A stretch of 64,000 nt of DNA from Streptomyces noursei (GTDB lineage: Bacteria; Actinomycetota; Actinomycetes; Streptomycetales; Streptomycetaceae): positions 9,672,001 through 9,736,000 of the forward strand of contig NZ_CP070326.1 of NCBI RefSeq assembly GCF_016917755.1, given 5' to 3'. Under the pieces are notes generated by a model. That model was not told the DNA's origin. It ran no database searches and worked only from the letters and a program-made list of their open reading frames with translations. Numbering within the stretch: position 1 is the first letter of the stretch; the number at the start of each line of letters is the position of its first letter. Below are positions 58,352 through 64,000 of the stretch, piece by piece. The translations under genes and the position numbers were made by a program.

Positions 58352-59466
58352 GGTGTGCCTCCGATCTCGTGGTGAACGCGGGACGGCACCAGTACTGGTT
58401 TGATCACCGCTCCGCTGGCGGTGTCCCGCTCGGCATCGTTGATCCGCTCCAGCGGATAGGTCTTCAGCAGGCGCTCGAACGGGAAACGTCCCGACTGCCA
58501 CAGCCGGATGAGCCGAGGGATGAAGTGCTGCGGTACCGCGTCACCCTCCAACAGATAGGTGAGGGTCTTGCCCGCGGCGAGGGCCCTGGGGGGCACGATC
58601 AGGTCGTCCCCTCCTGTGGCCACCAGCGCACATGTTCCGCGAGGGCTCAGCACGGACAGTGCGGTCAGTACGACGTGGGCCTTCCCGGTGGTGTCCAGTG
58701 CGAGGTCGAAACCATCGCCGGCCCCGCCCCGGAGCTGGTCTGCGATGTCGGGGGCAGCGCCGTCCACCGCGTGCGTCGCGCCCAGTTCCAGGGCCAGCTT
58801 CCGACGACGCTCATGGAGGTCAACCACGGCGATGCGGTCGACGCCGGCGGCACGCGCGGCCATCACCGCCGCCATGCCCACCGCTCCGGCCCCGAACACG
58901 GCGAGGCCGGCTCCCGGCCCGATGGGCGCAGCGAGCAACACCGCTCCCGCTCCGGTCTGCAGTCCGCAGCCCAGCGGACCCATCACTTCCAGTGGCAGTG
59001 CCTTGTCGACCACGACCAGGTTACGTTCGGTGGCGAGCCAGTGGGTTGCGAAGCTGGACTGCCCGAACCACCGCGCAGACACCTCTTCCTCGGCGTCACG
59101 CGCTCCCGCCGTGCCGTCCACCCGGCGCCCGGACAGGTTGCGCACCATGAACTCGGTACACGCCGTGGGCCGACCGGAAAGGCAACCGGTGCACCACCCG
59201 CACGAGTCAAAGCTCGCGATTACATGATCGCCGACCGACAGACGGGTCACCCCCGGCCCGACCGCCTCGACCACACCGGCCCCTTCGTGCCCGGGCACGA
59301 GTGGAAGCCGCGCGGCCACGCCGAGGCGAGGCAGAAAGTCGGTATGGCACATACCGGCCCCCACGGTGCGCACAAGCACCTCGCCGAAGCCCGGTTCGTC
59401 CAGGTCGACTTGCCCCACGTCGAACGGTTGCCCGGGGTTCCGCAGTATCGCGGCTTCGATCCGCAT
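58348..59466 (-). CDS. Zinc-dependent alcohol dehydrogenase (MDR family)
   Basis: 372 residues, medium-chain dehydrogenase. Catalytic-zinc ligands are in GMCHTDF (about 38-40) and GHEGAGVVEAVG; the four structural-zinc cysteines are in CGWCTGCLSGRPTAC; the NAD-binding Rossmann motif is GAGAVGMAAVMA. The overall look is that of aryl/benzyl-alcohol and class III-like dehydrogenases. It is the first gene of the long minus-strand operon ADH, P450, ferredoxin, PKS A, KASIII, ACP, E1-alpha, E1-beta, E2. It probably converts the alcohol set up by the P450 to a carbonyl. Confidence 0.92.
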   Translation of the reverse strand: MRIEAAILRNPGQPFDVGQVDLDEPGFGEVLVRTVGAGMCHTDFLPRLGVAARLPLVPGHEGAGVVEAVGPGVTRLSVGDHVIASFDSCGWCTGCLSGRPTACTEFMVRNLSGRRVDGTAGARDAEEEVSARWFGQSSFATHWLATERNLVVVDKALPLEVMGPLGCGLQTGAGAVLLAAPIGPGAGLAVFGAGAVGMAAVMAARAAGVDRIAVVDLHERRRKLALELGATHAVDGAAPDIADQLRGGAGDGFDLALDTTGKAHVVLTALSVLSPRGTCALVATGGDDLIVPPRALAAGKTLTYLLEGDAVPQHFIPRLIRLWQSGRFPFERLLKTYPLERINDAERDTASGAVIKPVLVPSRVHHEIGGTP

Positions 59467-59820
59467 GTGGTTTCCGCACCTCCAACCGTGCCGTCCGTTC
59501 CTCGAACCACGCGGTCCAGGACTGCCGGATCATGCTCGACGCGGGCGCTAAAGGAGGAACTAAGCCGGGCTAATAGCGCAACCGCGTCTTAGGGTGACGG
59601 TGCGTGCCGGGTCTCGTTGATACGGCTGTGCGAGAAGCGCTGCCGGTCGAAGCACATCGTGTGTGGCCGGGGTTCCACGCCCGTTTCGCCCATCGTCTCG
59701 GCAGGCCAGCACTGCGGGATCGGGCCCTGGCCTCTCTACCGGGGTGCTGATGCCGTTGGGAGGGGAAGAACTTGTGCCATACCATCCACCTCGCCCAGCA
59801 GTACCCATGATGGAGGATTC
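59467..59820. promoter_or_regulatory. Divergent intergenic region, PKS A operon and SnoaL-like gene
   Basis: 354 bp between the divergent starts of the alcohol dehydrogenase and the SnoaL-like gene. No conserved gene seen. It must contain the promoter of the whole ADH-to-E2 transcription unit of about 21 kb, so it is a main candidate target for the SARP and LAL regulators. No repeats were clear enough to call. Confidence 0.5.
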
Positions 59821-60276
59821 GTGCCGCGGACACCGAGGCAATTACTTGAGTGCTTCCAGCAGGCGATGCTGGATTTCTCACCGGATGCGCTGGCGGACCT
59901 GTTCGCTGAGGACGCCGTCTATGAGTTCCCCTTCCTTGCCCCACAGCGGGAGGCAGGACGTTACGAGGGACGCGAACAGATCCGTGCAGGTTTCACCCGT
60001 GCCTGGAGTTCGCCGCACCCGTCGCCGGTAGTTGGGTTGCGCGACGTGCGGGTGCACGAGACGGCGGACCCAGAGCTGATCATCGCCGAGCACGAGTTCG
60101 ACGCTGTCAACCATGCGACAGGCGAGTCCTTCACCTCCGGGTTCGTCCTCATCCTGCGGGCCCGCGGAGGACAGATCGTCGACGTGCGGGACTACGCCGA
60201 CGTGCTACGGCTCTCGGCGGGCCTCGGCCGGCTGCCCCAGCTCTTCGAGCAGCTGCGGGGCACCGAGCAGATGTGA
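59821..60276 (+). CDS. SnoaL-like / NTF2-fold protein
   Basis: 151 residues. The pattern LLECFQQAMLDFSPDALADLFAEDAVYEFPF, a G-R-x-x-I-R-A-G-F helix and the closing strand FVLILRARGGQIVDVRDYAD are those of SnoaL-like ketosteroid-isomerase-fold proteins. Members of this fold act as cyclases, dehydratases or isomerases in polyketide pathways, but many have no known reaction. The GTG at 59821 has GGAGG in front. Codon 8 is TTA (59842-59844), so expression should require bldA. It diverges from the ADH-P450-PKS A operon and marks the right edge of the intact cluster. Confidence 0.82.
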   Translation: MPRTPRQLLECFQQAMLDFSPDALADLFAEDAVYEFPFLAPQREAGRYEGREQIRAGFTRAWSSPHPSPVVGLRDVRVHETADPELIIAEHEFDAVNHATGESFTSGFVLILRARGGQIVDVRDYADVLRLSAGLGRLPQLFEQLRGTEQM

Positions 60277-60297
60277 GGAGCGGCCGCCAGGCGCCAC

Positions 60298-60326
60298 GTA
60301 GGACCGGAACCGTTCTCCGGTCCTAC
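60298..60326 (+). terminator. Terminator hairpin after the SnoaL-like gene
   Basis: Arms of 11 bp (GTAGGACCGGA and TCCGGTCCTAC) with a 7-base loop, starting 22 bp after the stop codon. Confidence 0.75.
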
Positions 60327-60506
60327 TCCAACCACGACTCGCAGCCCACGTGGCACCAGCATAGGCTCACGCGGGTGTCGCCTGTCGCCCCCGTTTCCCC
60401 TTTTCCGCCGGCCAAGGGGAGGCGGCGGAACCGACTGACCGGGTCTGCGACACCAGCCTGCTGACGGACGCGACGGCAACAGCCCTATCGAGTATGAGGG
60501 CTTCGC

Positions 60507-60650
60507 GATCGCGATGCTGGCGGGGCAGCCGCCTACTGGCACCCGCTCTGCGCGGCGCTGCGCCGCCAGTCAGGCGTCCTGCCAGTCCAGTACCCCGGCC
60601 GCCAGGACCGCAGGCACGTGCCGCTGCCGGCGAGCATCGGCGACCTGTCC
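60507..60650 (+). pseudogene. Type II thioesterase remnant
   Basis: A frame without start reads D-A-G-G-A-A-A-Y-W-H-P-L, then VLPVQYPGRQDRRH and LPASIGDL. These match the N-terminal region of type II (editing) thioesterases, where F-P-H-A-G-G is followed about 25 residues later by V-Q-Y-P-G-R-Q-D-R. The H of P-H-A-G-G is changed, no upstream start exists and the catalytic G-x-S-x-G and His regions are absent. It is a relic of about 48 codons beside the cluster. Confidence 0.55.
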
Positions 60651-61029
60651 TTCACCACGCTCGGCCTGCTGGCCGTGTGGGCCATGGTCAGCGCCACGGC
60701 GGACAGTGCGGCCTGGAGGGTGGTCGGCCGGGACCTGCAAGGCACAGGTTCGGCTCTGCTCTCACTTGCCGCCGACATCGTTTGCGGATTTCTGTCGGGC
60801 ATCAGTTATCCACCGGGGCCGGCGTCATCAGCGCCGCCGTCGGCATGGGAAGCGACACGGGAATGGTCATGGCGTACTGCTGAGCAGCGCAAAAAAACAC
60901 ACCTGACTCACCATCAAAAAGAGCGTTGCGAGCGTCAAGATGCCGCCCGTAACGCCCACACCGCACATGACGTTCAGGCGCACAACAGCAAGTCAGGGTC
61001 GCTTCGCAGCCCGCTCCAGAATGACAACG
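60651..61029. other. Non-coding or degenerate stretch
   Basis: No credible complete gene. A hydrophobic frame near 60650-60800 shows no recognisable family. From about 60950 the DNA begins to resemble the region left of the cluster near 10.62 kb, weakly at first and then strongly from 61030. Confidence 0.45.
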
Positions 61030-61447
61030 CACTCCACATGATGCGTCATCGGAAGCACGTCCATGAAGCCGGACGCCCACGCCAGGTGTACGGGCGCCTC
61101 AGTAAAGACAGCTGTACACCGGGCGCTGCAAGGTTGAGGACTCAGGCACCACAGGCAAACCGAAACCGTGGCCACGTCATCGGAACTGCGCGGCGAACGC
61201 CTCGTACGCCCGCCCGTCGAAGAGGACGAATCTGACCTCCTCGACCGCGGTCTGCGTGCCCCGCACAGTCTCCACCGCGATCCGGGCGGCGTCTTCCATC
61301 GGCCACCCATAGATCCCGGCGGAGACGGCCGGAAACGCCACCGTGCGGGCGCCCAGTTCGTCAGCAACCCGCAACGCCTCCCGATAGCAGGAGGCCAGCA
61401 GCTCCGACCGGTCCTCCTCACGGGAGAAACGGGGGCCCACGGTGTGG
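61030..61447 (+). repeat. Right copy of cluster-flanking direct repeat
   Basis: Partner of 10698-11113 in the same orientation. It covers the 3' half of the intact macro-domain gene plus about 150 bp downstream. The left copy ends near the LHTVGP codons, so the right side holds the complete gene and the left side only the duplicated end. Confidence 0.75.
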
Positions 61448-61689
61448 ATCACCCAGCGGGCGGGGAGGCGGCCGGCGCTGGTGGCGACGGCCTGGCCGGT
61501 GGGCAGGCCGCGGCCGTAGTGGCCGGCGCGGAGGGCGCGGCACTCGGCGAGGATGTCGGGGCCGCCGCGGCGGTGGATCGCGCCGTCCACTCCCCCGCCG
61601 CCCAGGAGCGAGGAGTTGGCGGCGTTGACCACGGCGTCGACGGCCTGTTCGGTGATGTCGCCCCGGGCGAGGGTGAGGATGGTGCTCAT
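61177..61689 (-). CDS. Macro-domain protein (O-acetyl-ADP-ribose deacetylase-like)
   Basis: 170 residues forming a complete macro domain. ARGDITEQAVDAVVNAANSSLLGGGGVDGAIH (split here as ARGDIT, VVNAANSS and GGGGVDGAIH) supplies the ADP-ribose-binding loops. It continues with GPDILAECR, the WVIHTVGP strand and AFPAVSAGIYGWP for the second loop. Bacterial YmdB/MacroD-type members hydrolyse O-acetyl-ADP-ribose or remove ADP-ribose from proteins. The ATG at 61689 coincides with the family start. Two damaged copies of its 3' half occur at 6.5-6.8 and 10.8-11.1 kb. Confidence 0.92.
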   Translation of the reverse strand: MSTILTLARGDITEQAVDAVVNAANSSLLGGGGVDGAIHRRGGPDILAECRALRAGHYGRGLPTGQAVATSAGRLPARWVIHTVGPRFSREEDRSELLASCYREALRVADELGARTVAFPAVSAGIYGWPMEDAARIAVETVRGTQTAVEEVRFVLFDGRAYEAFAAQFR

Positions 61690-61823
61690 GGGGATGAGCC
61701 TAGGGTCTGACCGACGGGTCATGGCCGGGGCCGCGCCTGGCCCATCGGACAGTCCCTAGTTCTAGGGCACGGCCGCAGAGTCCCGTCTGCCGTTCGGTGT
61801 CCGGTACGCGCTGGGGAGGGCGC

Positions 61824-63245
61824 TCAGCGTCCGCCGGCGCGGAGGCGGCGCCAGACGGCTCGGGCGGCGTGGTGGCCGGACATGCCGTGGACGCCGGGGC
61901 CGGGCGGGGTGGCCTGGGAGCAGAGGAAGACGGCGGGGTGGGCGGTCTCGTAGGGGACGCGGGTGAGCTTGGGGCGGATGAGGAGGCGGAGGCCGGCGGC
62001 GGAGCCGGTGGCGGTGTCGCCGCCGACGTAGTTGGCGTTGCGGGCGGCGAGCTGTGGGGGGCCGGCGACGGCGCGGGCGAGGACCAGGTCCCGGAAGCCG
62101 GGGGCGAAGCGCTCGATCTGGCGCTCGATGACGTCGGTGGCGTCGCCCTCCCAGCCGTTGGGGACGTGGCCGTAGGCCCAGAAGGTGTGTTTGCCCTCGG
62201 GGGCGCGGGTGGGGTCGATGAGGCTGGGCTGGGCGGTGATGAGGAAGGGGACGGAAGGGTCGCGGCCGTCGACGGCGGCGTCCAGGGCGGCGGAGATCTC
62301 GCCGTGGGTGGGTCCGATGTGGACGGTGCCGGCGTGGTGGGCTTCCTTGGCGGTCCAGGGGACGGGGCCGGAGAGCGCGTAGTCGACCTTGAAGACGCTG
62401 GGGCCGTAGACGACGTCCCGGTAGGCGTTGCCGAGGCCGGCGATGCGGGCGAGGGCGGTCGGGGAGGTGTCGAAGACGTAGGCGCGGGCGGGCGGGAGGT
62501 CGTCCAGGCGCTTGACCTCGAAGTCGGTGTGCACCGTGCCGCCGTGGGCACGGAGCAGTCCGGCGAGGGCGTCGGAGATCGCCTGGGAGCCGCCGCGGGG
62601 CACCGGCCAGCCGTTGGCGTGCGCGGCGAGCGCGAACATCAGGGCCAGGCCACTGGTGCCGAGGCCGCGGAGCGGGGCGATGGCGTGGGCGGCGAGGCCG
62701 GCCAGCAGGCCGCGGGCCTTCTCGTCCTGGAAGCGGCGGTTCAGCAGGGTGACCGGCTGCATGGCGACCAGGCCGAACCGCGCGTAGGTGAGCGGGTCCT
62801 GCGGCAGGCCGAGCCACTGCGTGCGCAGGAAGTCGTGGGCCATGGTGTCCCACTTGCCGGTGAACGGGGCGATGAGCCGGCGGTAGGTGCCGGCGTCGCG
62901 CGGTCCGAACGACATGGCGGTCTCGCCGACGGAGTGCGCCAGGACGGCGGCGGTGCCGTCGGGGAAGGGGTGCGCCATGGGGAGGTCGGGGTGGAGCCAT
63001 TCCAGGCCGTGCCGTTCGAGGGGCATGGCGCGGAAGGCGGGCGAGCCGATCGCGAGCGGGTGCACCGCGGAGCAGGGGTCGTGGCGGAAACCGGGGAGGG
63101 TGAGTTCCTCGGTGCGGGCTCCGCCGCCGATGGTGTCGCGGGCTTCGAAGACCTCCACGGACATGCCGCGGCGGGCGAGTTCGACCGCCGCCGTCAGGCC
63201 GTTGGGTCCGGATCCGATCACGACGGCATCGAGCATCGTCGGCAC
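61824..63245 (-). CDS. FAD-dependent oxidoreductase, phytoene-dehydrogenase-like
   Basis: About 473 residues. The N-terminal dinucleotide motif is VVIGSGPNGLTAAVELARRG followed by the acidic VEVFEARDTIGGGAR, the pattern of CrtI-type desaturases and related NAD(P)/FAD amine-oxidase-fold proteins. The C-terminal FAD motif is VFLCSQATPPGPGVHGMSGHHAAR. These 'pyridine nucleotide-disulfide oxidoreductase domain-containing protein 2'-like enzymes are common in Streptomyces outside carotenoid clusters, and their substrate is unknown. Start is uncertain among GTG 63254, GTG 63245 and ATG 63236; spacing from GAGGGGA favours 63245. Confidence 0.85.
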   Translation of the reverse strand: MPTMLDAVVIGSGPNGLTAAVELARRGMSVEVFEARDTIGGGARTEELTLPGFRHDPCSAVHPLAIGSPAFRAMPLERHGLEWLHPDLPMAHPFPDGTAAVLAHSVGETAMSFGPRDAGTYRRLIAPFTGKWDTMAHDFLRTQWLGLPQDPLTYARFGLVAMQPVTLLNRRFQDEKARGLLAGLAAHAIAPLRGLGTSGLALMFALAAHANGWPVPRGGSQAISDALAGLLRAHGGTVHTDFEVKRLDDLPPARAYVFDTSPTALARIAGLGNAYRDVVYGPSVFKVDYALSGPVPWTAKEAHHAGTVHIGPTHGEISAALDAAVDGRDPSVPFLITAQPSLIDPTRAPEGKHTFWAYGHVPNGWEGDATDVIERQIERFAPGFRDLVLARAVAGPPQLAARNANYVGGDTATGSAAGLRLLIRPKLTRVPYETAHPAVFLCSQATPPGPGVHGMSGHHAARAVWRRLRAGGR

Positions 63246-63285
63246 CTGCGCCACTCCCCTCGTGTCCGACCCTCGTCGATGAGGG

Positions 63286-64000
63286 TCAGTTGGCGTCAGC
63301 CAGCAATCCGAGGATACGCCGCGCCGTTTCGGCGTCCCGGGCCGCGGTGAAGGGGAGCGCGTTGCCGCCCTGGATGCGGAAGGGTGCTCCGGCGACCGTG
63401 CCGCTGGCGCCGCCCGCTTCGTGGACGAGGAGGAGTCCGGCGGCGTGGTCCCAGGAGTTTTCCCAGCTGAAGGCGGTGGCGTCGAGCCGGCCGAGGGCTA
63501 TGTGGAGGTATTCCAGGCCCGCGGAACCGCAGGGGCGGGGGGCGATGCCGGGGGTCTGCAGGGCGGCCAGCACGCGCTTTTGGTCGTCGGTGGTGAAGTC
63601 GGGGTGCGAGGTGGCGACTTCGAGGTCGGCGCCGGGGGCGGGGTGGCCGGCGGTGAGCCGCTGGCCGTTGAGCCGGGCGCCGGCGCCGCGGCGGGCGACG
63701 GCCATCTGGTCGAGGGCGGGGGCGTACGTCCAGGAGGCGAGCACCTCGCCGCGGTGGGCGAGGGCGACCAGGGTCGCGAAGCCGGGGTCGCCGTGGACGA
63801 ACTGGCGGGTGCCGTCGACCGGGTCGACGATCCAGACGAGGCTGTCGCCGTGGAGGGCGTCGAGGACGGTGGGGTCGGCGTGAACGGCTTCCTCGCCGAC
63901 CACACGGGAGCCGGGGAGCAGCGCGGTGAGGGCCGCGGTGAGGTGTTCCTCGGCGCTGCGGTCGGCGATGGTGACGAGGTCGTGCGGGCCGTTCTTCTGG
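63286..64000 (-). CDS. Inositol-monophosphatase family protein, 5' end missing
   Basis: The frame is open from the stop at 63286 through the right edge. Visible motifs of the Mg2+-dependent IMPase/FBPase-like fold are VGEEAV (metal-binding Glu), W-I-V-D-P-V-D-G-T-R-Q-F (central D-P-x-D-G-T) and S-W-D-H-A-A-G (C-terminal W-D-x-A-A). It resembles histidinol-phosphatase or inositol-phosphatase types; the context does not decide between them. At least 238 residues are present and perhaps 25-40 N-terminal residues are outside the window. Confidence 0.9.
   Translation of the reverse strand, partial: QKNGPHDLVTIADRSAEEHLTAALTALLPGSRVVGEEAVHADPTVLDALHGDSLVWIVDPVDGTRQFVHGDPGFATLVALAHRGEVLASWTYAPALDQMAVARRGAGARLNGQRLTAGHPAPGADLEVATSHPDFTTDDQKRVLAALQTPGIAPRPCGSAGLEYLHIALGRLDATAFSWENSWDHAAGLLLVHEAGGASGTVAGAPFRIQGGNALPFTAARDAETARRILGLLADAN

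Noticed and set aside
60494..60883. A 129-codon plus-strand ORF right of the SnoaL-like gene
   Set aside because: Arg/Pro-rich, no ribosome site; a different frame of the same DNA carries the thioesterase remnant.

Overview
The window is high-GC actinobacterial chromosome, almost certainly Streptomyces: GC-rich third codon positions outside special segments, GTG starts, SARP and LAL regulators, rare TTA (bldA-type) codons, and modular type I polyketide synthases. No rRNA or tRNA gene, integrase or intact transposase was recognised.

Left flank (1 to about 13.2 kb): ordinary chromosomal genes. These are a nucleotidyltransferase cut by the window edge, an aldo/keto reductase, a frameshifted lipoprotein, an NmrA-like oxidoreductase divergent from a TetR regulator with a double palindromic operator, an Ada/AlkA plus Ogt alkylation-repair pair, and a Mg2+ transport operon (MgtE-like regulator plus Nramp-like transporter). 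That operon is preceded by an M-box riboswitch and a short leader ORF. From 10.7 to 13.2 kb the DNA is gene debris: a truncated macro-domain copy, a DUF427 pseudogene and a decayed GmrSD-like (DUF262/DUF1524) restriction gene.

Biosynthetic cluster (about 13.2 to 60.3 kb). Regulation and transport: a SARP, a LAL regulator with a TTA codon, and two MFS transporters. Assembly line: three type I PKS genes on the minus strand. PKS A holds a KSQ loading module, module 1 (methylmalonyl, DH-KR) and module 2 (malonyl, DH-KR). PKS B holds modules 3 and 4 (malonyl, DH-KR). PKS C holds module 5 (malonyl, degenerate KR). Colinear reading predicts an acetyl-primed, 10-methylated 3-oxo-dodeca-4,6,8,10-tetraenoyl thioester. 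No thioesterase follows module 5. Downstream of PKS A, tightly coupled, lie a KASIII-like enzyme, a stand-alone ACP and the E1-alpha, E1-beta and lipoyl E2 subunits of a 2-oxoacid dehydrogenase-type complex. I infer that this set loads a small (probably two-carbon) acyl unit onto the ACP and joins it to the polyketide, a possible TE-independent, tetronate-like release. Tailoring candidates are a P450 with its ferredoxin, a zinc alcohol dehydrogenase, an aldehyde dehydrogenase, a SAM methyltransferase and a SnoaL-like protein.

The PKS genes carry two pairs of nearly identical long repeats, KS-AT of modules 3 and 4 and KR of modules 1 and 2. Within them codons end almost only in G or T, the signature of GRINS elements.

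Right flank (60.3 to 64.0 kb): a remnant of a type II thioesterase, an intact macro-domain gene whose 3' half matches the damaged copy about 50.3 kb to the left, so that the pair brackets the cluster, a phytoene-dehydrogenase-like FAD oxidoreductase, and an inositol-monophosphatase-like gene running off the edge.
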